From contig JAHHHK010000008.1 in assembly GCA_019359395.1 (NCBI GenBank), positions 186,001 to 250,000 of the forward strand: 64,000 nt of DNA, read 5' to 3'. Below the pieces are notes generated by a model. That model did not search any database, was not told the origin of the DNA, and saw nothing but the letters and a program-made list of their open reading frames with translations. Each line of letters starts with the position of its first letter. The first letter of the stretch is position 1. A program made the translations under genes and the position numbers. Positions 27,067-37,005 of the stretch are shown piece after piece. Source of the DNA: Komarekiella atlantica HA4396-MV6 (GTDB lineage: Bacteria; Cyanobacteriota; Cyanobacteriia; Cyanobacteriales; Nostocaceae).

Positions 27067-27423
27067 ATGACCATAAGTTTTAGAGAATGGCTCAAACAAT
27101 TTAAAAATCAAGATGCACCCTTTGGTGATTTATGGAGTGATGCCACATCGACTAAAAGAGGAAGATTTCAAGATAAGATTTCAGACTCTTGGCAGGGTGA
27201 CACTATAGAAAGCTTGATAGAGTTTATGGTTAAAAACGAAGCATCATATCAATCTCATAGTGTTCTTAATGAAGCTAATGAGGCGTATCATAATTATTTA
27301 GGTTTAGAACCTATAAAATCATCTAAATTGGAAGAGTTAGAGAACCAACTTAAAGCTAAATATTACGCAGAACGTCTACAACACTATACAAAATTATGTA
27401 TTTTATATAGGAATCCTACTTGA
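27067..27423 (+). CDS. YozE SAM-like fold protein
   Basis: 118 aa. The start SFREWLKQFKNQDAPFGDLWSDA matches YozE-type domains (SFYxWLxx...xGDLAxDA), and the following FMVKNEASYQSH agrees with the helical bundle. Members are small proteins of unknown role, frequent near DNA-handling genes. A GGGAGAAATGAAAA leader gives a good ribosome-binding site. Confidence 0.6.
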   Translation: MTISFREWLKQFKNQDAPFGDLWSDATSTKRGRFQDKISDSWQGDTIESLIEFMVKNEASYQSHSVLNEANEAYHNYLGLEPIKSSKLEELENQLKAKYYAERLQHYTKLCILYRNPT

Positions 27424-27888
27424 ATCTTGCTCAGTATACTGAGAAGTCAAGCTTTGTATCTCAAGCCACTTTGTTCTAGTTACTTTAAATAAAAATAATA
27501 GCTAGAACAAAGTACAGATCCAAAGACATAAAATTATCAACCTGCTGCCACACTAATTTAGCTTTCTCTCTCAAACTACAAACATCGGCACAATGGCAAA
27601 CATTAAGAATGTTACTACTGATTCAGCATTAAGCAAGAAGTAATTGAGAAGTTTGTATATTTTTTTCATACTTAAATTTTGAGATCACGCCGAATAGGTC
27701 TTCAGGAGACTGGATCTAAGTAATAACTGCATTAGCTTGTATTAAAAATTACATTTATTTTGGAAATAGAAATTAGAAAATTGTTTAATAAATTACCGAT
27801 ATAGAGAAAGTAAAATCAAGCTCTAAGGGTATTTTAGTGCCAAAAAGTAAAAATTTATATTTAAATTTATAAGTTTAATTGTTTATAT
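27424..27888. other. AT-rich gap, no gene seen
   Basis: Nothing recognisable. The last 150 bp are very AT-rich and should contain the promoter of the giant gene, which has no obvious ribosome-binding site. Confidence 0.4.
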
Positions 27889-30800
27889 ATGACAATTCAA
27901 GCTAAACATTTTGACACTAGGTTAAATCAGTGGATTCATACAGATGGTAATACGGTTAATCCAGCTTCACTGTTAAAAGAAGAACTTAATAATACCTTAA
28001 TAGAACATTTCTTTCGTGGGGTTAACTTTTCGTTCGGACATATGGACGAAAAGTCTAGTGTGGAACAATTAATTAATCATCCTGAAGGTCACAAATTATT
28101 ATTATCATCAAAAACACGGTTGCTATATGGGCCTGAAAAATGTCTAGATAGAATTAAACAATTATGCCCTGATAACAAAGATAGAGGTGCTTACGGATCT
28201 ATTTTTCTCGGTTCGTGTAAAAATAGCGTCAATAAAGAGTTAAATATTCTAATTGTTGATGACAGTAATGGTGAAAATGGCAGCGTTATTAGTAATGACC
28301 AAGTATATCGGCTAACCGGAGACTGTTACGGGCAAATATCCACAGACCTATATCACGAATTAACAAAACATCAAAAAGGTGATAAATATCGAGTAATTCA
28401 GCACCGTTTCGGCTGGACTGACCAAGACGGAAACGATAACAAATACCGCTTTGGCAAAGGTACACTACGCCCTGCAAACCTTGACCAAATCCTCAATTAT
28501 TCAGATCCCAACAACTCAACTAAAATTGACTTAATTCTTCCCTTATCTGCATTCAAGGGAACTGATAAAGACAACCCTAATGGGCCAAGCAAGCCCCAAA
28601 TTCAACCTGGACTGTACAGGCAAAATATCTGGCTAGGTGAAAAATCACAATCTGAACTCGGTAAAACAGCTATCTCGCAGTTACTCGCTTCATTCCCTAA
28701 CGGGCTGAAAGACTTTACCGAACAGCTAGAACTTGAAGCCAAAAAGCTTAAGGAAGTACAGGACGACCCCCGGCAACTTGCACAACTTTACTGCGAAAAG
28801 TACGAGAAACGGAAAGCTTTTCTTGAAGAACAAGCAACCACGCTAGAAGAACAAGCAGCAAAAGATCCAACAGTAGTAGAAGAGTTAGAAACTTTGCGCG
28901 ATGGCGCGGGAGCGCCCGCCGTAGGCGATCGCATTGCTACTGACTCGTTTATTTACAAACTTATCAAAGCTGACCTGCAAGAAGAGGGTCAACTTCTTGA
29001 AACTGAGAAAGTACAGCGCGAACTTGCCCGGTTCGTCCAAAACGAGTGGAAAGAAATCGCCATCGGCAAGACGCTCACATTTGAGCGGGCAATGGTCATT
29101 CCCTCCAAAGACCTGCAAAATGGGGAAATCTGCATCCCGCATTATCAAGACGGGGAAGAAGTTCTCAACTTCCGCTCACCCTTCCTCAACTCAAATGGTC
29201 TGTGCGTCTCAACTAACAAAGTTGTAGAAGACGTCCTTGGGCCTGATGGTAAAGCTCTTGTAGGTGCGATCGCTGTCTCGGACGAAACAAGCGATCGCAT
29301 TTATAACCGTCTAAACGAGCAAATTAAATCTGTCCTACCCGAAGCCCAAAGTAAAAATATTCAGTTAGAAGGTATTGAAAATTATTTAGATAAAAATATC
29401 AGCAAGCTCGAAACTAAAGACAAAATCGAGTTTACCAACAAATTTAATGAGTATATTTCAGAACTAAAGTCAGCTGGTTACGAATTAGAAATTCTTCCTC
29501 AAGAGTCCGAACAAGAGCGGCAGGCACGCGACTACGATGGTGATTGTATTGGCTTCGAGCGGGCAAGCAGGTATCCAAACCTCACCGCCGAGGCAAGGGA
29601 GCGCAACCTGCCTGAAAACGCTTACGATCCAACTGTTAAACTCAAAAAACAATCTTTTTACCAGGAAGATGGCAGTCAGCCAGAATTTGAAGAAATCGCC
29701 ATCCACATGAGCGATGGCATTAGTGTCGGTGTCATCAACAATCACCTGACCTCAATCGAGGCGTTAGAGTCAGAAATTACTATCCTGAAAAACTTTGGTA
29801 GCGAGAGAGAGCAAATTGAGTACGTACAGCAGGTAGCGAAACACTACGAAGATTTATTTAAAACAGAAGCCTGGGCAAAATCCAAAGGTATTGAAGGGAA
29901 GGAGGTTCCTGTCAAGTATCGCGGTTACATGGAAGAGTTTGTCCAAATTGTTCGGCAAGAGCCTCTAAACCGGGTAAATGCACTAGTGGCGATGAACACT
30001 AACACCCAGATGTACCGCGAAATAATTGCTGAGGCAGCATTTCAAAATCAAATTGCAGTTGACCTCTTCAAGAGTGCCAAAAAACCCGAAATGGAAATTA
30101 TCCGCAATAACAGTCGGATTCTCCACCGGGAAGTCAACTACATTAAGGATAAGAAGAAAGATGTCTATGTTGACAATACAATTCAACCGGCGGGATACTC
30201 GCCTGTTGAATTACTAATTGCTCAAACCAACCAGTATTTTGAAAAAGCTCGTCTCGAATCGCGTGAAATCGTTCAATTTCAAGCTTTATTTAAATGGATT
30301 GAATTTTCTCATGAACAGCGATTAAGAGCTACTATTGTCAAAAAAGAATTCGATAAATCATTCAACCGAGCGAGTGAGCTATCTAAACAAAAGGAAACTG
30401 AGAAAGGGCCATCTGTAAATATTACCCTTGCTAATGGCAATCAAATAAGTATAACTAACCTTCTACAGTATGATAATGAATTTATCTGGAAAGCTAATAA
30501 AATTACACTAAAACTATCAGAAATATCTGAAGATAAACGTAACAGTAACCGCCCGCATAGATATTTAGTTTCTGCCCAAATTAACGATGAAACTGAGAAT
30601 GGTAAATCTAAGTTTAGGGCATTAGGAACACTGACGAGGGAGCAAGAAAATAAACTCGAAGAGATAGGAATTGCACCTGGACAAGAAGTAACATCTAACA
30701 AAATATCCTTCCAACCTGAACTAAGTGAAGGTCAAATTAAACTTCTTTACCAAAAAGCTTACCAGGTAGCAGAGGAATTTTACAATTCGATTCCAGAAGA

Positions 30801-33800
30801 CCAAAGACTAGTAATGGCAGCTGCCACTTGGGCAGTATCAACTACTCGTGAGAGTAGTAATGATAAAAGTAGCGATCGCCAGAACAAAGTTTCTAATTTC
30901 GCCTTTGCTGCCTTTCCTCAAGAGATTATCAGTCAGTTAGACAAACTCAAATTTAACGAGTTTAGTATCACTGGATTCGACCGTAGTAGTGAATTATTTA
31001 ATGAAAATCAACCTCAGAATATTCGATTTAATTTAGCTGAAGATGGAAAAAGTGTAATTGAAATCCAGAATCAAGAGGAGAGTTACGAAACATTTGGAAA
31101 TATTGAACAAAGTAATGCCCGATTACCAATTGGTACTACTGCTATTGCCAGTGTTGAAAAAGGTGAAGTATACACCACCTCTGTTACAACCAAAGTACCC
31201 GGACTACCAGAACTCACTTTCAAAGTAGGCGAAGTTAATAAGTTTGGAAACTCTCAAAGGTTTAATAATGAACCCGTAATGTTAACAATCGAAAAGGTTG
31301 ACTTGATTCGGGAAGACTATAGTATTTATCTTCAAAATGGTAATAAACCTGAGAAACTAGGCAATATTGATAAGGAATCAATCAAAGAAGGTATTACCCA
31401 AGGCTGGCTAGCGGAAAAGCCTGGGAATGGGCAAAAGTTACAGCTTAAAATTCAAAGTATCATCATTGGACAAAATGCCTATGCTATAGCAGAAACATCT
31501 CAAGGAAATTTATTACGAATAAATATTACGAATCAAAAGTATAAAAAACAGGAAATTAGCAACCAAGTATTTCAAGAAACTTTAGTTAGAGCATTTGATA
31601 AAAAGCACGTTTACATTGCTAAAATTGGCGACCAATCACTCGGTATTATTGGTCAGCATACTGAACGCCTCGAAGCTGAATTAAATAAAGAGAATGTACA
31701 AAAACAGTGGCAAAGGAAAGAAAGTAGCACTGTACAAAAACTAATTGATGCAGGTATTATTCGCCTAAACCAACAACGAACCACTATCCCTGTACAGATT
31801 ACCAGTAATGAAAGTACCTGTAAAATAATTATTAATCCAGAAACAGTACAATATCCCGACAAATGGGTTAAACGCAGTCAGCTTATAAGTAATGAAAAGC
31901 CTGTCAGAGACGAGCAGCAGGAAAAACACAACCAAATACTCGGTAAAATTAACGAACGCCCTACAATCATGTTCCAAGATAAAGAGCAAAAATTAGTAGG
32001 GCTTTTAGGATTAGCAGTTGATGAAAATATAGCCGAAAAAACCAAAAAGTATCTCGAAAAAGTAGGAGTATCATACGAACAGCTTCCTATATCACAAGCT
32101 CGGTTAGAAGCTAAAAAAGGTATGACTGTATTCTTACTCGATGAAAGTACTATTAGCCATGAATTAAAACAAACATTCGTTGACCGTGCTGGTGGTAATA
32201 TCAAGAGCGCAGATACACCGTCACAACCCACTCCAATCATTCCAGAACAAACTGTATATTTTTATAATCCAAATCAACAATATAGTTCCCCGTATGGATC
32301 GCTCTTAGAAACTAAAGAAGCTGTTGGATTAGTAGTTCCCGCACAAGACGCGATCGCTGTAGCTACTTGGCTAGAATCAAAATCTACTGAAAATCATTAT
32401 TTTATTGAGAGTAACACAGCTACATTTATTTTTAATAAAAATGAGATTAGTGAAAAAATAAACGAAGAATTAAATAGTTTACTTGGAGAACCGATTAATA
32501 TCGGTAAAGTTGATGGATTTGACCGCTACGAACAGCTTAGTGCAGAGTTAAATCAAAAAGTTGCGGCTGAAGGTAGTCGTTTAGAATTAAACCAAATTCC
32601 AGAAAATAGTGAGTACAAAAAAGCTCTACAAGCACTACCTAACCGTCCCAGAGAGCTTAATCAAGAAGATTCTCCAGTACCAATTATTCCTGCAAAAGCT
32701 GTACCAGAAAATAATATAACTAACATTCAATCAAATACTAACGCTACAGTTGCAGGTATTTCACAAGTTTACAAAAACGCAGTTGATATACAAGTATCAA
32801 CAAACACAAAATTAAAAGCTGATAACCAAGCAATATTACTACCAAACTCGCGCCAAGCTGATCAAACCAAAGCTATCGAAATATTGGGTAAGATAAGCGA
32901 GGAAAAAGTAGAACAATTGCGATCGCACCTTGAAACCCACCTCAAATGCGTACTTGAAAGCGATAAATCCAACTATGCACTACTGAGACAAGTTGCATGG
33001 GTCGGTGCAAAATGGGATTTGAAAGATAAAGCCTTCAAGCCAGGAGTACAGGACGACAAGTTAATAGAACTTGTCAAACAAATATATCCTGATGCAGATA
33101 TTGTGCTGGTCACTTATTCTGAAAACCCCGGCGCTGGCATCAACTACCACCGTGATGACTCCTACGCTGCGACGGAGGCCCGCAGCATTAATATCGGAAA
33201 TTCTGACTGGGGGTATCGCGCTGCTAAAGAACGAATGGCATGGACTAGGGAAGAGAATCAGGACGCACCATACCAAGAGTTTAAACTTGAGTCGGGTACA
33301 GTAACCCGGTTTAACTGCAAGAACGAACATGCTGCACTTAATACTGAGGCTGGCAGATGGTCTATCAACATCTGGTCAATCAAAAATGACCTGGGTAGAG
33401 AAAACAGCGTTCGCAAAAAATTTGAAAACTTCCTCGCTTCAAACCAACCTCCTCGTGCGGTAGTCCAAAGCAACAGCGACCTCACCATCAAAACTAACGA
33501 GTGGACTCTTGGGGGAGAAATTAAAGTAGAGCGCAGTTATACCAGCCTCAGAGAAGTCGCCCGAAGCATACCCTTAAACTCTTCAAACCAACTAACTGTC
33601 GAAGAAATTATCACCATCGGTAATTCCACTGCGGCACGCGCTGCTAACCCTCAGATTCCAGACAACCCGACTATATCTGGAAAACCAGTACCAATGGTTT
33701 CTTCGCTGCATCTGCACGGCGAACCTTCCACAGTAGCAGTTGATACAACCATTGATGCCATGCGCGGACACGGTAGGATACACACCACCAGAGGTGTAGA

Positions 33801-35715
33801 CTACCAAAAAACTTATGGTATCAATGAGGGAGATATTGCGATCGCCCAAGGTAAAAACGGCGAGCAAGTTGCTTTCCGGGTGGGTAAGCAGTACAAAATT
33901 ACCCCCGAAATGATTCAAGACCCAAGTTACCAGCAAGCCTGGGCGAAATGGGAAAAGCATTCACCGAAAGAACTTACCCAAACCCAGGCGAGTAAGAGTC
34001 AGGTATATGGCTTATTCATGGAGCCGCTAGGGGATTATGTCAATGGCAGAATTGTTCCATTCCCAGCCATCCAAAAACAAACTCTCACTCCGGTAAATAT
34101 CAGCCCCGACTCCAAAGATGGACTTGGAGTAGCACTCAGCCTTGCAACTGCATTCGCAAAAGAACAAGGCAAGCTACAAAACGATTACCAAGTTTCAGTC
34201 AATAATAATCCAGAAGCCCCCGCCGGGCAGTATGGAGTAGAGAACCACAGCCAAAAACCTGAAGGAGTAGCATACGCATCCGCCGAACACGCATTTAATC
34301 ACAAAAAGCAGTTGCATCCATCAGCTAATGAATACAAGTTAATGGTAGAAGTGCTTCAGGCTAAACTCGAACAACACCCCCGGCTAACAGAGGCGATCGC
34401 CAAACGTGGAGGAACTGAGTGGCTGGAAAACTGTACGGCAGTTGCTACAACGGGGGGAACCCCCGCAACGCACTGCCTCACCAATATAACTAACGCCCAG
34501 GATAAACAGTGGGAGGGTAAGGGTAAAGAATCCGCATTTATTCAAGCCCTCAGCGAAGCATATACCAATGTAGTTGAAAAGTCACAACAAACTACAGTAC
34601 AAACCCAGCAGGAAAAGTCCCAACAGACTGCTCTGCCACTCACAAATCCACTGTCCCAACTCGAACCCATAAACGCCGCCGTCGCTGAACACATGAAAAA
34701 AGATATTGCGATGGCCCAAATAGCTACCCAGTTTATCGGTAAATCAGCTGCGTCCCCCAGTACACCTTCAAGCACTCGTAATTATGAGCAAGCATGGAGA
34801 GAACGCGCCAACACAGGAAATTACTCAAAAGAAGACATCATTATGGTATCCGGGTCTGGTCCGTGGCGCGGAGTGACAAGCGAGCAAATTGCTCAAACAT
34901 TTGAAAATCACTACAAACCGTTACTTGATAAGGCAATAGAAGCGAAAAGCTCTTTCATAGTCGGAAACGCACAAGGAACCGATCAATTAGTTCAAAATTA
35001 TCTTCAAGAAAAAGGGTACAAAATAGAACAAACTTCCCAAGGATACGCTGTATTTAATCCTATAGAAAATATCAAAATTAGTACCAACACTATTTCTTCC
35101 AATACACAAGTATCAGATAACCCATTTATTACTAATGACAAGAGCATTTTCTCTCCACAACAAAGTCAACAACCAAATATTGACCAAGCACTCACATCAC
35201 CTTCTCAACCAAGAATACAGCAGGTTGGAGCGATGGATAACATTATCGAGCGGATGAAAGCTAATACAGTGCAAAATCTTCAAGACTGGTATGTAGCATC
35301 TGAAAAGCTCGGTAAATCAGAAACATATCTCAATAGAATTCAGGAGGTAACTGATTTATACATCAAAGAAAATATCAGTCTTGAGAACGCTTTTAAGGCA
35401 ATGGAGCGAGATATTAAGGAGTTAGAAAAAATTAATAAAATGACCAGTCTTGCCCAAAATTTAGTTAAAATCATTGGACAGGAAGATATCAATGGTATTA
35501 TGTCAGTACAAACAGAAAAATACCAAATTGCTACAAAAGCCCAAGACAAAATCTACTTAGTTAAAGATAAAAATGACAAGATATTATTATATATCAAAGA
35601 AGGGAGAACCCAAGTAAGTAACATCAGTGATGAAACATTACAGGACTTTCAACTCATGAATTCCCGTATCGATAATGCTCTCAAAGATGTCAAAAAAGAT
35701 TTAGTGGAGAGGTAA
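27889..35715 (+). CDS. Giant polyvalent protein: two-barrel RNA polymerase-like, AlkB-like, NADAR-like and SLOG-like domains
   Basis: 2608 aa. Residues 125-195 show TGDCYGQISTDLYHEL and YRFGKGTLRP (K190), resembling the first double-psi barrel of eukaryotic RdRP/YonO enzymes. Residues 427-431 (NFRSP) and the metal-site motif RDYDGDCIGF (D548, D550, D552) match the second barrel, and AVDLFKS (723-729) matches the AVDxxK(S/T) element after it. An AlkB-like 2-oxoglutarate/Fe(II) domain follows around 1680-1840 (H1754, D1756, H1814, R1823). Residues 1955-2030 are weakly ASCH-like. Residues 2125-2225 are NADAR-like (SAEHAF, RGGTEWL, WEGKG). Residues 2316-2400 are a SLOG-like Rossmann fold (IIMVSGSGPWRG). 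This mosaic resembles the polyvalent proteins of phages and conjugative elements, which may be delivered with transferred DNA. No catalytic activity is proven here, and residues 760-1680 are unassigned. Confidence 0.8.
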   Translation: MTIQAKHFDTRLNQWIHTDGNTVNPASLLKEELNNTLIEHFFRGVNFSFGHMDEKSSVEQLINHPEGHKLLLSSKTRLLYGPEKCLDRIKQLCPDNKDRGAYGSIFLGSCKNSVNKELNILIVDDSNGENGSVISNDQVYRLTGDCYGQISTDLYHELTKHQKGDKYRVIQHRFGWTDQDGNDNKYRFGKGTLRPANLDQILNYSDPNNSTKIDLILPLSAFKGTDKDNPNGPSKPQIQPGLYRQNIWLGEKSQSELGKTAISQLLASFPNGLKDFTEQLELEAKKLKEVQDDPRQLAQLYCEKYEKRKAFLEEQATTLEEQAAKDPTVVEELETLRDGAGAPAVGDRIATDSFIYKLIKADLQEEGQLLETEKVQRELARFVQNEWKEIAIGKTLTFERAMVIPSKDLQNGEICIPHYQDGEEVLNFRSPFLNSNGLCVSTNKVVEDVLGPDGKALVGAIAVSDETSDRIYNRLNEQIKSVLPEAQSKNIQLEGIENYLDKNISKLETKDKIEFTNKFNEYISELKSAGYELEILPQESEQERQARDYDGDCIGFERASRYPNLTAEARERNLPENAYDPTVKLKKQSFYQEDGSQPEFEEIAIHMSDGISVGVINNHLTSIEALESEITILKNFGSEREQIEYVQQVAKHYEDLFKTEAWAKSKGIEGKEVPVKYRGYMEEFVQIVRQEPLNRVNALVAMNTNTQMYREIIAEAAFQNQIAVDLFKSAKKPEMEIIRNNSRILHREVNYIKDKKKDVYVDNTIQPAGYSPVELLIAQTNQYFEKARLESREIVQFQALFKWIEFSHEQRLRATIVKKEFDKSFNRASELSKQKETEKGPSVNITLANGNQISITNLLQYDNEFIWKANKITLKLSEISEDKRNSNRPHRYLVSAQINDETENGKSKFRALGTLTREQENKLEEIGIAPGQEVTSNKISFQPELSEGQIKLLYQKAYQVAEEFYNSIPEDQRLVMAAATWAVSTTRESSNDKSSDRQNKVSNFAFAAFPQEIISQLDKLKFNEFSITGFDRSSELFNENQPQNIRFNLAEDGKSVIEIQNQEESYETFGNIEQSNARLPIGTTAIASVEKGEVYTTSVTTKVPGLPELTFKVGEVNKFGNSQRFNNEPVMLTIEKVDLIREDYSIYLQNGNKPEKLGNIDKESIKEGITQGWLAEKPGNGQKLQLKIQSIIIGQNAYAIAETSQGNLLRINITNQKYKKQEISNQVFQETLVRAFDKKHVYIAKIGDQSLGIIGQHTERLEAELNKENVQKQWQRKESSTVQKLIDAGIIRLNQQRTTIPVQITSNESTCKIIINPETVQYPDKWVKRSQLISNEKPVRDEQQEKHNQILGKINERPTIMFQDKEQKLVGLLGLAVDENIAEKTKKYLEKVGVSYEQLPISQARLEAKKGMTVFLLDESTISHELKQTFVDRAGGNIKSADTPSQPTPIIPEQTVYFYNPNQQYSSPYGSLLETKEAVGLVVPAQDAIAVATWLESKSTENHYFIESNTATFIFNKNEISEKINEELNSLLGEPINIGKVDGFDRYEQLSAELNQKVAAEGSRLELNQIPENSEYKKALQALPNRPRELNQEDSPVPIIPAKAVPENNITNIQSNTNATVAGISQVYKNAVDIQVSTNTKLKADNQAILLPNSRQADQTKAIEILGKISEEKVEQLRSHLETHLKCVLESDKSNYALLRQVAWVGAKWDLKDKAFKPGVQDDKLIELVKQIYPDADIVLVTYSENPGAGINYHRDDSYAATEARSINIGNSDWGYRAAKERMAWTREENQDAPYQEFKLESGTVTRFNCKNEHAALNTEAGRWSINIWSIKNDLGRENSVRKKFENFLASNQPPRAVVQSNSDLTIKTNEWTLGGEIKVERSYTSLREVARSIPLNSSNQLTVEEIITIGNSTAARAANPQIPDNPTISGKPVPMVSSLHLHGEPSTVAVDTTIDAMRGHGRIHTTRGVDYQKTYGINEGDIAIAQGKNGEQVAFRVGKQYKITPEMIQDPSYQQAWAKWEKHSPKELTQTQASKSQVYGLFMEPLGDYVNGRIVPFPAIQKQTLTPVNISPDSKDGLGVALSLATAFAKEQGKLQNDYQVSVNNNPEAPAGQYGVENHSQKPEGVAYASAEHAFNHKKQLHPSANEYKLMVEVLQAKLEQHPRLTEAIAKRGGTEWLENCTAVATTGGTPATHCLTNITNAQDKQWEGKGKESAFIQALSEAYTNVVEKSQQTTVQTQQEKSQQTALPLTNPLSQLEPINAAVAEHMKKDIAMAQIATQFIGKSAASPSTPSSTRNYEQAWRERANTGNYSKEDIIMVSGSGPWRGVTSEQIAQTFENHYKPLLDKAIEAKSSFIVGNAQGTDQLVQNYLQEKGYKIEQTSQGYAVFNPIENIKISTNTISSNTQVSDNPFITNDKSIFSPQQSQQPNIDQALTSPSQPRIQQVGAMDNIIERMKANTVQNLQDWYVASEKLGKSETYLNRIQEVTDLYIKENISLENAFKAMERDIKELEKINKMTSLAQNLVKIIGQEDINGIMSVQTEKYQIATKAQDKIYLVKDKNDKILLYIKEGRTQVSNISDETLQDFQLMNSRIDNALKDVKKDLVER
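28898..28932. repeat. Palindromic HIP1-bounded repeat inserted in frame in the giant gene
   Basis: A GC-rich element with GCGCGGGAGCGCCCGCC in the middle and GCGATCGC at its right end encodes the out-of-place stretch RDGAGAPAVGDRIA. Similar elements are common between cyanobacterial genes; here it sits inside coding sequence that is otherwise AT-rich. Confidence 0.6.
34450..34480. repeat. Second GC-rich palindromic element inside the giant gene
   Basis: CGGGGGGAACCCCCG with GCAACGCACTGC encodes TTGGTPATHCL in the NADAR-like domain, between WLENCTAVA and the WEGKG motif. It looks like an in-frame repeat insertion that the domain tolerates. Confidence 0.55.
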
Positions 35716-35728
35716 TTTTATTTTTAGT

Positions 35729-36505
35729 ATGAAAGAACTAATCGAACTTCCAGTAGAAGGTTTAACTCCAGCGATGCAAGCTAGTCTCCTCAGAGAATTG
35801 ATCAAACAGCTTAACATCCATGATGATAAATTTGAAGAATCTGCAAAAAAGCCTCCAACTGCTGAGGAAACAAAAGAGGCTGTGCTAAGGTTGAATTCGG
35901 AAATTAACAGAATCAGTGAAGTAGTGCAAAATGAAGTAAAAGTAAAAGTAAACTCTACAGAAATTAAACTTATCACTTTTGTTAATCAAGTTAATCAAGA
36001 GTCATCTTCACAAGCCGAAGCAAGCCAGTTTACACGAACGACAATTGAACCAGAGGCTCTAAAAAACCCCACAAATAAAAATGACGACAATAATGGCAAC
36101 CCAGTAGAAGAGAGTCCAGAAGATAGAGTACAATCTCTTACCGCCGATTCTCAAATTAGACAGTTTGTTATTCCTGTAATTTTAGACCGCTTAGATATAT
36201 TTGGAAAATCAGATAAAGAGACAAAAGGTATCATTTATAAAGGTGAAGCATATACTGCAAGTCTAAAATTAGAAGAAGATTCGCAAACTCTTAGCCTTGA
36301 TAGAAATTTGCCTAATTCCGAACAAAGTCGAGAAGCACTCTTGGCATCTCGTGACAATAACTCAGAAGAGTACTCTATCACCATTAATAATCTCACCAAA
36401 GAGGAATTTGAACGTTTCAAGACTCTGTTCAATGAGCAACAAGCACGCCGCGAACAGAGTCAACAACAATTCAAAAACCAGGATTCTGCTAAAGAGCTAG
36501 ATTAA
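35729..36505 (+). CDS. Hypothetical protein following the giant gene
   Basis: 258 aa, unrecognised. The N-terminus MKELIELPVEGLTPAMQASLLRELIKQL is helical, followed by an amphipathic segment (NSEINRISEVVQNEVKVKV). The middle is Asn/Asp/Glu-rich and probably disordered. The C-terminal third (DSQTLSLDRNLPNSEQ...EEFERFKTLFNEQQARRE) looks like a small domain. It starts 13 bp after the giant gene, so the two are likely one operon and may act together. Confidence 0.6.
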   Translation: MKELIELPVEGLTPAMQASLLRELIKQLNIHDDKFEESAKKPPTAEETKEAVLRLNSEINRISEVVQNEVKVKVNSTEIKLITFVNQVNQESSSQAEASQFTRTTIEPEALKNPTNKNDDNNGNPVEESPEDRVQSLTADSQIRQFVIPVILDRLDIFGKSDKETKGIIYKGEAYTASLKLEEDSQTLSLDRNLPNSEQSREALLASRDNNSEEYSITINNLTKEEFERFKTLFNEQQARREQSQQQFKNQDSAKELD

Positions 36506-36747
36506 ATCAACCCAAACCACACGCCATACATAAAAGCTATAAATCCAAAAATCAGCTTTTTATTAAAACTCAGGGGGGTCTTAGGACAAATAACAACCGC
36601 AACAGCAAAATAGTAAAAAGACGCAGTAAAGTCAAACAAACTCGTCGGGTTAACAGGCAATCTGCCTAACCCGACCAAACATAGCATCCCCATTAAAGAC
36701 CAAACAACAATCTTTTCTATCCATCCTAAAATTTTATTGCTCTTCAT
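36502..36747 (-). CDS. Small membrane protein
   Basis: 81 aa with two or three hydrophobic segments (VVWSLMGMLCLVGLG, SFYYFAVAVVICP, LIFGFIAFMYGVWFGLI). It overlaps the end of the preceding gene tail to tail by 4 bp. Family unknown. The lack of homology evidence leaves a chance that it is a shadow frame, but the hydrophobic pattern is convincing. Confidence 0.45.
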   Translation of the reverse strand: MKSNKILGWIEKIVVWSLMGMLCLVGLGRLPVNPTSLFDFTASFYYFAVAVVICPKTPLSFNKKLIFGFIAFMYGVWFGLI

Positions 36748-37005
36748 AAAAAATTATTTATTCCTCCATCAATTCGCTGATAACTATTAAAACCAGTACT
36801 GATAAATAAAATCATCTAGTAAATAGATTGCTTAATGAAAACTACATAAACCACCCAATTACTTTGTAAAGTTTTTACAAATAATAATAAAAATTTTAAA
36901 TAAGCTAATTATTTTATAGTAATTGTAAAGATTGAAAATTCTAAAAAAGGTAAGTGCTATAAGTATTATTATCAGGGACAATACCAAACCAAAAAAGCAT
37001 ATAAT

